Shown piece by piece: positions 1 through 8,618 of a DNA stretch of 64,000 bases. The notes beneath the pieces were generated by a model. The model saw only the letters and a program-made list of their open reading frames with translations, made no database searches and was not told the origin of the DNA. The stretch spans positions 1,364,001 through 1,428,000 of the forward strand of contig NZ_OCNH01000001.1 in assembly GCF_900230225.1 (NCBI RefSeq), given 5' to 3'. Position 1 is the stretch's first letter. Each line of letters starts with the position of its first letter. Source of the DNA: Spirosoma fluviale. Its GTDB lineage: Bacteria > Bacteroidota > Bacteroidia > Cytophagales > Spirosomataceae. The position numbers and the translations under genes were made by a program.

Positions 1-897
1 GATAGTACCGGGTTTCTGGAACTTCCTGAACTACCGGCCAATATCGTTATGGTGGGTGGAGGCTATATCGCTTTTGAGTTTGCTCATATTGCTGCCCGCG
101 CCGGAGCGAATGTTACTATTCTCCATCAGGGCCAGCGCCCGCTGGAGGGCTTCGATGCCGATCTGGTTAAGTTGCTTGTAAAGGCCATGGAATCCATTGG
201 GATTCACGTTGTTCTGGGCGCTAAAGTAATAGCTGTGCAAGGTAATCCAGATAAGCAGACTGTTTGGTATGAACAGAACGAAAAAGAACATACTGTCTTA
301 GCAAACGTAGTCGTTCATGCTGCCGGACGTATAGCCGATGTCGCTGAACTTAATCTGGAAAAAGCCGGTATTCGCGTTGGGAAGAAAGGTGTAACTGTAA
401 ATGAATACCTTCAAAGTGTATCGAACCCTGGTGTGTATGCCTGTGGCGATGTGGCCGATAAGGGGTTACCCCTCACACCCCTGGCTTCGTATGAAGGACG
501 TATTGTAGCCGGGAACATCCTGAATGGGAATAACCGGGTGTATGAAGATACTCCTGTGCCAACGGCGGTTTTTACTATCCCGACTTTGGCCTCGGTTGGC
601 CTGACTGAGGAACAGGCCAAAGAGAAAGGACTCAAGATTAAAGTAACGTTTCAGGAAACCAGTGACTGGTACAGCAGCCGACGCATCAATGAGTCGTTTA
701 CCGCATTCAAAACGATAGTCGATGCGCAAACCGATCAGATTCTTGGGGCGCATTTACTGGGGACTGGCAGCGAGGAAGTCATCAACTTATTTACGCTGGC
801 AATTAAACATCAAATCACCGCAAAAGACCTGAGAAATACGTTATTGGCTTACCCTACGCATGGGTCGGACTTGAGTTCGATGTTGCCTGAGGATTGA
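1..897 (+). CDS. FAD-dependent pyridine nucleotide-disulfide oxidoreductase, C-terminal part
   Basis: The gene enters the window from the left; the reading frame is open from base 1. What is visible is the NAD(P)H-binding Rossmann domain (VGGGYIAFEFAHIAARAGA, near the left edge), the return of the FAD domain (GVYACGDVADKG, the usual G-D motif contacting the flavin), and the dimerisation domain from about residue 180 of the visible part. The family (glutathione reductase, mercuric reductase, lipoamide dehydrogenase) ends with an HPT-x-x-E type motif that feeds the partner active site; here it reads YPTHGSDLSSML, so the usual His-Pro-Thr is altered. The CxxxxC redox pair would lie in the missing N-terminus, so the substrate cannot be named. 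A generic class I flavin disulfide reductase is the safest call. Confidence 0.85.
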   Translation, partial: DSTGFLELPELPANIVMVGGGYIAFEFAHIAARAGANVTILHQGQRPLEGFDADLVKLLVKAMESIGIHVVLGAKVIAVQGNPDKQTVWYEQNEKEHTVLANVVVHAAGRIADVAELNLEKAGIRVGKKGVTVNEYLQSVSNPGVYACGDVADKGLPLTPLASYEGRIVAGNILNGNNRVYEDTPVPTAVFTIPTLASVGLTEEQAKEKGLKIKVTFQETSDWYSSRRINESFTAFKTIVDAQTDQILGAHLLGTGSEEVINLFTLAIKHQITAKDLRNTLLAYPTHGSDLSSMLPED

Positions 898-1001
898 AAA
901 ACGGAATTAGCAGCATACTATCTATTCCGTAAATAAGCTTATTTCGTGTCATAAATGTCTGTTTACTTGTATACTTTTGCTTAGGTGTAATTACTAAAGA
1001 T

Positions 1002-1646
1002 TTGAGTATTTACAGCCGTGAAGTAATGAAAGAGAAAATTATAATTAGTGCACTTGAACAGTTTTTGCGCTTTGGGGTTCGAAAAGTAACGATACAGCAG
1101 ATAATATATCCATTGGGCTTATCGACACATGCCGTATACAAATATTTCGCCAGTAAAGAAGATCTGGTGGAAGCGTGTTTGTTAGTTCAATATGAGCGGC
1201 TGTTTCAACAATATCAAGAGATCGAAGGTCGGGTTACTAATCCTGTTCTGTTGCTTTTTCAGCTCTATCAAAAGCTTATGAGTCTGGATTTTGCGATCAA
1301 TCCCGTGTTTTATTCCGACTTGAATCGGTACTATCCTGAATTGCAGGATAAAGTACTTGACAACGAAATCAAAAGATTTGGCCCGTTCTTCTTCAAAATA
1401 ATAGAAGCCGGGAAAAAGCAAGGCTACATACAGGCCAATGTACCGACGGAAATATTTGCCGTAGCCCTAAATGCGGTGTATCGGCTACTGACCCGGTCGA
1501 ACACGTATGAGTTATTCGAATCAAGTCCTTTCGAACTGGCGAATCATACCGTTGGCCTGTATATACGAGGAGCTTGCACCGAAAAAGGTATTCGCGAAAT
1601 AGAAATCAATAAGTCATTAACTTTATTCGAAAAGCCAAGGGCGTAA
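1002..1646 (+). CDS. TetR/AcrR family transcriptional regulator
   Basis: A 214-residue protein of the usual TetR size. The N-terminal 60 residues hold the helix-turn-helix: IIISALEQFLRFGVRKVTIQ is helix 1-2, followed by the recognition region ending HAVYKYFASKEDLVEA, matching the common TetR signature (x-x-x-Y-x-x-F-x-x-K-E-x-L). The remaining two-thirds is helical ligand-binding domain with no family-specific motif I recognise. The TTG at 1002 gives the longest frame, but the ATG at 1026 (MKEKIIIS) is an equally good start. It lies about 100 bp after the oxidoreductase on the same strand; a target cannot be deduced. Confidence 0.88.
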   Translation: MSIYSREVMKEKIIISALEQFLRFGVRKVTIQQIIYPLGLSTHAVYKYFASKEDLVEACLLVQYERLFQQYQEIEGRVTNPVLLLFQLYQKLMSLDFAINPVFYSDLNRYYPELQDKVLDNEIKRFGPFFFKIIEAGKKQGYIQANVPTEIFAVALNAVYRLLTRSNTYELFESSPFELANHTVGLYIRGACTEKGIREIEINKSLTLFEKPRA

Positions 1647-1694
1647 CTCCCTTTGTCAACAGACGTTGTCATGTATGTAACAACGGTCTATTAC

Positions 1695-2138
1695 TCAACC
1701 CACAAAATTTACCTTCACATGCGATCCGTCGCAATAAGGTTTGTTGCTGCTGGCACCACAGCGGCAAAACGCGGTAACTTTGTTCTTCTTCGTTTCCTGT
1801 CCGTCGGCACTCTTTACAGTCAAATTGCCATATACCAGTAAGGGGCCATTGGGTAGTGGCTCCACAATGCTCTCAGCCTGTATATTTTCGGGTTGCAGGT
1901 TTTGTTCATTTCGGTAATAGCTCAACGCTCTCGAAGGACAACGGTCAACCTGTTCCACAATGCGTTCGGTGCTGGCACCGTCCATCTTTACCCATGGACG
2001 TTCTCTGGGGTTAAATACGTCAGTCAATTGGGTCCAGCAGAGTTTGGAGTGAATACAAACGGCAGGTTTCCAGATAACGGTAATTTCGCCGTTCGTATAC
2101 GTTTTGGTGATATCGGGGGGTGGCGTTAAGTCGGCCAT
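1695..2138 (-). CDS. (4Fe-4S) mono-cluster domain plus CDGSH iron-sulfur protein
   Basis: About 147 residues with two iron-sulfur modules. The first half resembles the Fer4_19 (divergent 4Fe-4S) domain, with cysteines in AVCIHSKLCW and VDRCPSRAL. The C-terminus is a complete CDGSH zinc-finger-like domain, CRCGASSNKPYCDGSH, whose three Cys and one His bind a 2Fe-2S cluster. The frame extends upstream to 2252, but that extension overlaps the OsmC gene and has poor character; ATG at 2138 (MADLTPPPD) is the better start. It lies just downstream of the OsmC gene on the same strand. A role in redox or iron-sulfur handling is inferred from the domains only. Confidence 0.85.
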   Translation of the reverse strand: MADLTPPPDITKTYTNGEITVIWKPAVCIHSKLCWTQLTDVFNPRERPWVKMDGASTERIVEQVDRCPSRALSYYRNEQNLQPENIQAESIVEPLPNGPLLVYGNLTVKSADGQETKKNKVTAFCRCGASSNKPYCDGSHVKVNFVG

Positions 2139-2205
2139 AAGCAGTAGTGCGTATTTGTGTTGTGATGTCGTAACGCTTCGAACGAAATCAGTGGCAAGTA
2201 AGTAC

Positions 2206-2619
2206 TTAATGCGCAGTGTGGCTATCTTCGATGAGAACCGTTTCAAAATCAATCGGATTCTGTAAGGTTCGATGAACGGGACAGCGGTCGGCTATTTCGG
2301 CAAGTCGGGTTCGTTGCTCGTCGGTGAGATCACCATTCAAAATGAGTTTCATCGTAAATAGCGACCGTTGGGCAATTGAATCATTCGTGTACTCAACGTG
2401 GGCAACGGCCGAGTCGAGGGGCCATCCTTTCCGATCGGCGTACATCCGTACGGTCATAACAGTACACGAGGCTAGTGAACCAGCCAGTAGCTCGCCCGGT
2501 CCCATGCCCCTGTCCTGACCACCAACCTCGATCGGCTCATCAGCAACAATGACTTGTGAAGCGGTCGATAGGTGCGTTTCATACGGGGTTCGCTCGATGC
2601 GGGCGGTAATCAGGGCCAT
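2206..2619 (-). CDS. OsmC/Ohr family protein
   Basis: A 137-residue protein, the normal length for OsmC. It carries the two conserved cysteines of the family: LASCTVMTVRMYADRKGW (about residue 52) and DRCPVHRTL (about residue 113). In Ohr/OsmC enzymes these reduce organic hydroperoxides. The context GMGPGELLAGSLASC is typical of the broader OsmC branch (YhfA-like) rather than of true Ohr, so the substrate is left open. ATG at 2619. Next on the same strand is the CDGSH protein; a shared transcript is likely. Confidence 0.88.
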   Translation of the reverse strand: MALITARIERTPYETHLSTASQVIVADEPIEVGGQDRGMGPGELLAGSLASCTVMTVRMYADRKGWPLDSAVAHVEYTNDSIAQRSLFTMKLILNGDLTDEQRTRLAEIADRCPVHRTLQNPIDFETVLIEDSHTAH

Positions 2620-2626
2620 GTTGTTG

Positions 2627-2719
2627 TGGTTATTAAGTTACTGGTCATTGGTTATTCATACCAAACTTATCCATTAAACACTGTCTATTGGCAGTCATTA
2701 ACCACTAACTTAATAACCA
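2627..2719. repeat. Inverted repeat in OsmC-pyrE gap
   Basis: A 14-nt inverted repeat, TGGTTATTAAGTTA at 2627-2640 and its exact complement at 2706-2719, with about 65 bp of A/T-rich sequence between. It fills the gap between pyrE and the OsmC gene on the minus strand. It may attenuate read-through, but has no T-run and could be a decayed repeat element. Confidence 0.45.
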
Positions 2720-2735
2720 GCAAACCAATAACCAA

Positions 2736-3374
2736 CTACTGCCCCCACTGCGCCGGATTCTGACGCCATGCTGCCAGCGACGCCATGGCTTCGGCCGGAA
2801 TATAATCCAGCTCCTGCGCTTCAAGCAAGAGCGCATCATAATTGCTCAGACAAACCAGCGGAATGTTTTTGTTGGCGAAGTTCTGGTCGGCTACCGAAAA
2901 TCCATAGGTGAAAATAGCCGCCATGCCCAACACTTCGGCACCCGCTGCCTGAAGGGCGTTGACGACTTTCAATGAACTGCCACCCGTGGAGATCAAGTCC
3001 TCAATAACAACCACACGTTGACCATTGGTCAGATGGCCTTCGATCTGCTTACCCATACCGTGCGACTTGGGCTCCGGCCGAACGTAGCAGTATGGGATGC
3101 CTAACACATCGGCCACTAATGCTCCCTGCGGAATACCCGCCGTGGCAACACCCGCAATGACTTCAACCGACGGAAAACGTTTTCGAATGGCATCAGCCAG
3201 TGCATTTTTGATGTAGGTACGTACGTCAGGATACGCCAGCGTAACCCGGTTGTCGCAATAAATGGGAGATTTCCAGCCTGAGCTCCAGGTGAAGGGTTCG
3301 TTTGGCTTAAGCCGGACAGCCTGTACCGCCAGCAGATGCCGCGCTACTGTTCTTTGAATGGACGATTGACTCAC
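2736..3374 (-). CDS. pyrE: Orotate phosphoribosyltransferase
   Basis: Makes OMP from orotate and PRPP in de novo pyrimidine synthesis; cytosolic. The 212-residue length is normal. The PRPP-binding signature is clear: RVVVIEDLISTGGSSLKVV (about residues 120-138), with the acidic pair followed by ST-GG-S. The substrate-proximal lysines KSPIYCDNR (about residue 34) and the flexible-loop segment PEPKSHGMGKQIEG are also present. It follows the CNNM/CorC gene by 34 bp on the same strand. This is a confident assignment. Confidence 0.96.
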   Translation of the reverse strand: MSQSSIQRTVARHLLAVQAVRLKPNEPFTWSSGWKSPIYCDNRVTLAYPDVRTYIKNALADAIRKRFPSVEVIAGVATAGIPQGALVADVLGIPYCYVRPEPKSHGMGKQIEGHLTNGQRVVVIEDLISTGGSSLKVVNALQAAGAEVLGMAAIFTYGFSVADQNFANKNIPLVCLSNYDALLLEAQELDYIPAEAMASLAAWRQNPAQWGQ

Positions 3375-3408
3375 GAGTTAGTAGTAAATAAATAAAAGCA
3401 ATGGTGGA

Positions 3409-4692
3409 CTACTCTTTGTTCAGATGGACCTTTACCGTGTCGATTCGAGTACCGTCCATCGAAACAATGGTAAACGTAAAAGGCGAAAACTCAATAATCT
3501 CGCCAACCCGGGGCACGTCCTCGTGGGTGGCCAGGATTAATCCGCCGAGGGTATCGTACTGGGGTGATTCGGGTATATGCCAGTCGTAGGTTTTGTTCAG
3601 ATCTTCGATTTCATGGCGAGCACTCAACAGCCAGTTCGCTTCATCGAGTTGTTGTTCAACCCAGTCTTCGTTCGTATCATATTCATCCTGAATCTCACCG
3701 AAAATCTGTTCGACCATATCTTCCACGCTTACGATACCGGCCGTACCCCCAAACTCATCGACAACCAGTGCCAGGCTTTTGCGTTCCGACAAAAAGCGCA
3801 ACAGTAAATCCTGAGCAGGCATGGTTTCAGGAACGGTAATAATGGGCGTAATGATTTCCTCGACAGTGGCGGGTTTTTTGAACAAAGCCAGCGCGTGGCA
3901 ATACCCAATCACGTCGTCGATGGTGTCGCGGTAGACAACAATTTTGGAGTGGCCACTGTCCTGAAATGCCTGCCGAAGCTCTTCGACGGTATCATCGACG
4001 GCAACGGCAGTAATTTCTGTGCGGGGCACTAAACAATCGCGCACGCGTACATCCCGAAATTCGATGGCGTTGTTAAAGATCTGTGTGTCTACCTCTACTT
4101 CCTTTTCAGCGTCTGCTTTTTGATTGAGCTGCTGAAGATAGTGGTTCAGGTCTGTCAGACCGAAAACAGGCCGGATTTCCGGATTCTTTTTACGTAATAC
4201 GTACCGAATAAAGAACCGCGCCGTGCCAACCAGTACCCGCACAACGGGCGCAATGGTCTTATAAATAATCCAGAGGGGCACCGCTAAGGCTTCCAAAAAC
4301 CGGTCGGGGTGAATAAGGGCCAGACTTTTTGGAATATAATCGGCCAGAGGCAGGAAAATTACGGTTAGAATCAGCGTTTCGATTCCAATAACGACAAACT
4401 CATGACCGGTCCAGGTGGCGGGTAAGTAGGCTGTCAGAAGCGGATTGAGAACGGTTACGCCCAGAACAGTGTATAGAACCAGAAAAAGTGTATTACCCGT
4501 TAGGGTTGTGCCAACAAAGAGAATGGGGTTTTTCAGAAAACCGGACACCAGTTTCTCACTAAGCGGCCCTTGTTTGCTATGAAGCTCGAAGTATAATCGG
4601 TTAACCGATACATAGGCCATTTCGACGGCCGAGAAAAAACCAGCCAGTACCAGGGCAAGTAAGGCACCGAATAAAAGAGCGTAGGGTTCCAT
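3409..4692 (-). CDS. CNNM/CorC (HlyC) family membrane protein, possibly GldE-like
   Basis: 427 residues in the order expected for the family: an N-terminal DUF21/CNNM transmembrane domain of 3-4 helices (residues 1-190, starting LLFGALLALVLAGFFSAVEMAYVS), a pair of CBS domains (about 200-325, with DCLVPRTEITAV and LALVVDEFGGTAGIVSVEDM), and a C-terminal CorC_HlyC domain (about 340-427). Family members are linked to Mg2+/Co2+ transport, and in Bacteroidota the same architecture includes the gliding protein GldE; which one this is cannot be settled from sequence alone. A second paralogue lies at 26128-27417. The gene sits between ccmF and pyrE in a long minus-strand run. Confidence 0.88.
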   Translation of the reverse strand: MEPYALLFGALLALVLAGFFSAVEMAYVSVNRLYFELHSKQGPLSEKLVSGFLKNPILFVGTTLTGNTLFLVLYTVLGVTVLNPLLTAYLPATWTGHEFVVIGIETLILTVIFLPLADYIPKSLALIHPDRFLEALAVPLWIIYKTIAPVVRVLVGTARFFIRYVLRKKNPEIRPVFGLTDLNHYLQQLNQKADAEKEVEVDTQIFNNAIEFRDVRVRDCLVPRTEITAVAVDDTVEELRQAFQDSGHSKIVVYRDTIDDVIGYCHALALFKKPATVEEIITPIITVPETMPAQDLLLRFLSERKSLALVVDEFGGTAGIVSVEDMVEQIFGEIQDEYDTNEDWVEQQLDEANWLLSARHEIEDLNKTYDWHIPESPQYDTLGGLILATHEDVPRVGEIIEFSPFTFTIVSMDGTRIDTVKVHLNKE

Positions 4693-4701
4693 TGTTTACT
4701 A

Positions 4702-4817
4702 ATGACCGGGTCACCGGTGCGATGATAAATGATGACCGGGTCGCCGGTGCGATGATGAATATTGTGCCTGTGCAAAGCATTCAATATTCATCATCGCACC
4801 GGCAACCCGGTCATCAT
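4702..4817. repeat. Long inverted repeat with duplicated left arm
   Basis: The arm at 4729-4764 pairs with 4782-4817 over 36 bases with a single mismatch, across a 17-nt loop. A second, partial copy of the left arm (ATGACCGGGTCACCGGTGCG) lies at 4702-4730, so the left side is tandemly duplicated. The core is ACCGGGT-n-CCGGTGCGATGAT. The right arm overlaps the stop codon of the small membrane protein gene (4814-5041). A strong RNA hairpin between that gene and the CNNM/CorC gene is expected. Confidence 0.8.
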
Positions 4818-5041
4818 TTCTTTTTTTTCTTCCGGTCTTCAACCATTTGTTTAATGGTTGGCGAGACCACTTTTTCACGTTCGAGCCGTTTGGTTCGAAC
4901 GTACTGAAAAGCCAGCAGAAAGCCTAAAAATAACATCAATAGCCAGTAACTATTGCCAAAGCTGGTTCGTTGGTACTCGGCAATCCAGATGACCAGAAAG
5001 CCGGCTGCAACAGCTAAGAGAAGTATTTCTGAAAGTTTCAT
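4814..5041 (-). CDS. Small two-helix membrane protein
   Basis: 75 residues. Two hydrophobic helices are visible: LLLAVAAGFLVIWIAEY (residues 6-22) and SYWLLMLFLGFLLAFQYV (about 31-48), followed by a strongly basic tail ending in DRKKKKK. This topology predicts a hairpin in the inner membrane with a positively charged cytosolic end. I do not recognise a family. It starts 4 bp after the ccmF stop on the same strand, so it is very likely translated from the ccm transcript. It could be an accessory to cytochrome c maturation, but that rests on position only. Confidence 0.65.
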   Translation of the reverse strand: MKLSEILLLAVAAGFLVIWIAEYQRTSFGNSYWLLMLFLGFLLAFQYVRTKRLEREKVVSPTIKQMVEDRKKKKK

Positions 5042-5045
5042 TTTG

Positions 5046-7709
5046 TTAGGCCTCCAGTTTACCTTTCATCTTGCTGAATTCCCGATACCGACGAATGGTA
5101 GCAATCAGGAAGCCAAGCACCACGACGAGAGTCCCAATCCAGAGAAGATTAATAAGCGGCTTCTCCAGGGCTTTCATTACGATGTAATCGCGTTGGGTCC
5201 GGTTAACGGCAAACGTAAATTTGCCGGTGCGTGGATCAATTTCATTCAATTGGATACGAACGCCCAGTTCATCGCTCATCTCGGCAGGGTGCGCCACCAT
5301 ACGGTCCTTAATAACAAAGGCCGGGTTTAGAATGTGTTCGCCATTTTTGTCGAGCACCCGAACTCTGGCCCGTACAGCGGCATCAGAAGCGCCAATTTCT
5401 ACGCCATCGACTTCATTGGTTCGAGCAACATCGTCCAGAATAGCTACGTAGTCGTTCAGGAAAAACGTGTCTTTAATGGCAACAGAATACGTCTCCGTTT
5501 TCTCCCACTTATTCTCGGCCGTTGGGTCAGGCACCGACGATACGAAGGTATACATATCGCGATCCGCTTTGTGCCGAATATCGGGTGAAGCCAGCAGGCC
5601 CATCCGCTCGTTTACCTGAGCACGTGGATACAGGTTAAAAATCTGGCCGTTGGGTTCGCGGTACTCAACTTCATAATAGGTGTTCTCCGGATATAAAGCC
5701 AGCGTATCGCCTTTTTTGTGGTAGAGCTTACCATTTTGCTCAAGGTCGCGGAGGGCAATTCCGTGGAAGTCACCTTCAATCACTTCAACATCATTACGGG
5801 AAATATAACCCGGCATATCGCGGGCTTCAATTCGCTGGCCACGGTAGGTTAGCTGATAAGGGCCCATCTTCTCGGGCTGGTTTAACCACAGCAGTGTGTT
5901 TTCCTTATTTTCCTTGTTGTCGTTCTTGGTGAACTCGTCCTGCTTCGAAATCAGTAGACCTGTATTATTGATGGAAATGACCTTCGAGAAACCGGCAGAA
6001 TACAGCACCCCGATCAGCATCAGTGCCATACCAATGTGCGCAATGGCACCACCCGATAACCGGTAATTACCACGGATAACACCCAATAGAATAGTGCCGT
6101 TGGTCATTAGTGCGAACACAGAAGCAACAAGCAGCGCCATATATACCGGGTTTTTCATCTCGCCAAAGGCGATGAGCGCGGCACTGATCAGTAAGGTCAG
6201 AATACCCGGCGTAATGAGTGCTTCGAATTTCTTGCCCTCGATTTTACGCCACCACATAAACTGACCAATGCCCGTGATTATGGCAATAACCACAAAGAAC
6301 CAAACCTGAAATTTGTTGTAGTGAGCGATCTGGTCGGCAGGTAAGGCAAGGTTGGATATCTTTCCGAATGCTTCCAGAATCTTGTTATAAACCGGGATAG
6401 ACGTTGTGGCAATTACCTGAAACGAGGCCAGACACAGGACAGTAGCGCCGATAAACACCCAGAACTCTTTGGTATAAACCGAAGCCTCTTCGGCATCCGA
6501 CGGAATTTGTTTCCATTTGCGGGCCGCCAGCAGTACAGACAACGCCACAAAGACCAGCAGATAGATCAGCAGCTGACCGGAGAGCCCCAAATCGGTAAAT
6601 GAGTGTACGGAGGCATTACCCAGAATACCGCTACGGGTCAGGAAGGTAGCGTAGAGGATAAGTAGGAATGTGCTGATGCTCAGAATGATAGCCGTTTTTA
6701 GGCCCGTCGATGAGCGTTTAGCAATGAGCATGGTGTGCAAAGCCGCCACCATAACGAGCCAGGGAACATACACCGCATTCTCGACAGGGTCCCAGTTCCA
6801 ATACCCGCCGAAGTTAAGCGTTTCATAGGCCCAGTAGCCACCCATCATGATACCGATACCCAGAATCATGGCACCAAAGAGAGTCCAGGGGAGAGCAGGA
6901 CGAATCCATTCGAGCGGTTGGTTGCGCCACAGACCGGCAATGCAGTAGGCAAACGGCACCAGCGTTAAGGCAAAACCAAGGAACAGGGTAGGGGGGTGAA
7001 TGACCATCCAGTAGTTCTGAAGCAGTGGATTCAGTCCTTTACCGTCTTTGGGTACAAAGTTAGGATCGGCAGCGAAAATGGGCGCTTCCGGCATGGCTTC
7101 ACTCAGCAGCAGGAAGGGCGAAGAGCCAATCTTAAACGAGTCGCCAAAAACGACGCCCAGAATCATTGACGCCAGGAACGCCTGTACCAACGCAAAAATT
7201 GCCATCATGGGCGCTTCCCATTTGGTACCCGCTTTTTGAATCAAAATAGCTCCTAAAAGGGCATTCCAGAATAGCCAAAGCAGGAATGAACCCTCCTGAC
7301 TTTCCCAGAAACAGGCAATCATGTATTGGACCGGCAACGCCTTCGACGAGTGGCTCCAGGCGTAGTGGTACTCAAAGTAATGGTTGAAGATGATGTAGAA
7401 AAGCGAAGCCGCTACGCCAACCACAGCCAGACCATGCAGGTAAAAAGCCCAGCGGGCCAGTGACCGCCAATCGTCTCGGGCAGGCGGCATGGCTGCCTTT
7501 GCGACGGATTTAGCCGAATGCTTCGCCTTTTTGTTGCCAAAGTTAGCTTCACCGGCATACGCAAGTTGAGGTTCTTCGACGGCTTCCGCCTGTAGGGAAC
7601 GACCCAGGCCAAGTGCCGAAATAAAATACGCTGCCGTTGCTACAAGCGCCGTAACGAACGAGAGAATAACGAAAAAGTGGCCGAGTTGCCCGACTGTGGT
7701 ATGTATCAT
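5046..7709 (-). CDS. ccmF: Cytochrome c maturation heme lyase CcmF/CcsA-type
   Basis: About 887 residues, with many transmembrane helices and a large soluble domain near the C-terminus (after about residue 580). The heme-handling WWD motif is intact: MMGGYWAYETLNFGGYWNWD followed by PVENAVYVPWL. Flanking histidines (WMVIHPPTLFLG) match the family's heme ligands. CcmF takes heme from CcmE and attaches it to apocytochrome c outside the membrane. The frame extends to 7754, but the added residues are low-complexity; the ATG at 7709 (MIHTTVGQLGHFF) starts directly at the first helix and is preferred. It is larger than enterobacterial CcmF, as is usual for Bacteroidota. ccmE lies upstream and a small membrane protein downstream. 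Confidence 0.92.
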   Translation of the reverse strand: MIHTTVGQLGHFFVILSFVTALVATAAYFISALGLGRSLQAEAVEEPQLAYAGEANFGNKKAKHSAKSVAKAAMPPARDDWRSLARWAFYLHGLAVVGVAASLFYIIFNHYFEYHYAWSHSSKALPVQYMIACFWESQEGSFLLWLFWNALLGAILIQKAGTKWEAPMMAIFALVQAFLASMILGVVFGDSFKIGSSPFLLLSEAMPEAPIFAADPNFVPKDGKGLNPLLQNYWMVIHPPTLFLGFALTLVPFAYCIAGLWRNQPLEWIRPALPWTLFGAMILGIGIMMGGYWAYETLNFGGYWNWDPVENAVYVPWLVMVAALHTMLIAKRSSTGLKTAIILSISTFLLILYATFLTRSGILGNASVHSFTDLGLSGQLLIYLLVFVALSVLLAARKWKQIPSDAEEASVYTKEFWVFIGATVLCLASFQVIATTSIPVYNKILEAFGKISNLALPADQIAHYNKFQVWFFVVIAIITGIGQFMWWRKIEGKKFEALITPGILTLLISAALIAFGEMKNPVYMALLVASVFALMTNGTILLGVIRGNYRLSGGAIAHIGMALMLIGVLYSAGFSKVISINNTGLLISKQDEFTKNDNKENKENTLLWLNQPEKMGPYQLTYRGQRIEARDMPGYISRNDVEVIEGDFHGIALRDLEQNGKLYHKKGDTLALYPENTYYEVEYREPNGQIFNLYPRAQVNERMGLLASPDIRHKADRDMYTFVSSVPDPTAENKWEKTETYSVAIKDTFFLNDYVAILDDVARTNEVDGVEIGASDAAVRARVRVLDKNGEHILNPAFVIKDRMVAHPAEMSDELGVRIQLNEIDPRTGKFTFAVNRTQRDYIVMKALEKPLINLLWIGTLVVVLGFLIATIRRYREFSKMKGKLEA

Positions 7710-7798
7710 GAATAGAATGAATGAATCGTTGAGTGAATGAATGAGAGAATGCACTGATTCACCGCCTTGGCGGCACGGTCATTCAATCATGCAGCCAA

Positions 7799-8239
7799 TT
7801 ACAACTGTGCCGTTTTGGCTTCGTGTTCCGTTGTTTCCAACTTACCATCCTGGTACTTCGATGGGCATTTCAGCAGAATCTTGTTGCACTGAAAATGATC
7901 GTCCTGCATAGCGCCAATGATCACAATCTGTTCCGACCGCTCGAAATCCTGGGGCTTTGGGCTGTTAAAGACGACCTTCTGCGCCCGGTTTTCGTTGTCG
8001 ATCAGCGTGAACTCGAAGTGGTTTGGATCAATAGCGGGGTTATATAGCATGTCAGTTATACGACCCTGGGCATCTTTCTGAACTTTACCGACAACGTGAA
8101 TCATCTTGTCGTCGCCATCCTTCTTCATCTGCTCCGCTTTGGTGAAAGTCGTGTAAACGCTGGCATCACCCGCTGTGCTGGCAATGACACCAATGGCTAC
8201 TGCAATAATAATAATACCGATTATGTGAGAGATTTTCAT
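7799..8239 (-). CDS. ccmE: Heme chaperone CcmE, CxxxY variant
   Basis: About 146 residues: an N-terminal anchor (SHIIGIIIIAVAIGVIAS) and an OB-fold periplasmic domain. CcmE carries heme covalently from CcmC to CcmF. In the classical protein the heme is bound to the His of an HxxxY motif near the C-terminus. The corresponding place here reads ILLKCPSKYQDG, a CxxxY, so the histidine is replaced by cysteine. Such variants are known in some other bacteria and archaea. The start is ATG 8239 (MKISHIIG) rather than the longer frame from 8278, which would add a polar stretch before the anchor. It sits between the CcmD-like gene and ccmF. Confidence 0.9.
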   Translation of the reverse strand: MKISHIIGIIIIAVAIGVIASTAGDASVYTTFTKAEQMKKDGDDKMIHVVGKVQKDAQGRITDMLYNPAIDPNHFEFTLIDNENRAQKVVFNSPKPQDFERSEQIVIIGAMQDDHFQCNKILLKCPSKYQDGKLETTEHEAKTAQL

Positions 8240-8296
8240 TTTGGTTAACTGGTTAGCGGGTGGTATGCTTTCGGGCATTCGACCACAGACAACGAA

Positions 8297-8551
8297 CTAT
8301 AAACTAAACTGCTTTTTTTTATCCTTTGCTTCTTCCTCCAATTTCCCGATCTGACGGTCGAGCCGGACCAGGTAAACAATAATGCCCGTGAACACAGCCG
8401 CAATGACGGCCACCACGACCCAGATTTTACCATCAGCCCGCAGTTGATCGGCCATCTCTACGCCGTTGGTAACGGGTTGTTGGGCGAGTAAATGCTGGCT
8501 AAATAGGAGGAAAGTCGCTAAGAGACAGATGAAGCGGGAAAACAGTCGCAT
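8297..8551 (-). CDS. ccmD: CcmD-like small membrane protein
   Basis: About 84 residues with a probable signal or first helix (RFICLLATFLLFSQHLLAQQ), a second hydrophobic helix (IWVVVAVIAAVFTGIIVYLV) and a short charged tail with RLDRQIGKLEEEAKDKKK. CcmD proteins are small, poorly conserved, single-helix partners of CcmC and CcmE with a basic cytosolic tail; the helix-tail half and the position between ccmC and ccmE fit. The added N-terminal signal-like segment is typical of Bacteroidota versions. Start ATG 8551; the frame extends upstream to 8626 but overlaps ccmC. Confidence 0.72.
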   Translation of the reverse strand: MRLFSRFICLLATFLLFSQHLLAQQPVTNGVEMADQLRADGKIWVVVAVIAAVFTGIIVYLVRLDRQIGKLEEEAKDKKKQFSL

Positions 8552-8618
8552 TGTTGTACGGGTTGTTAATAAAATAACACAAAAATAAGGGTAATCATTC
8601 CGAAAACGGTACATGACT

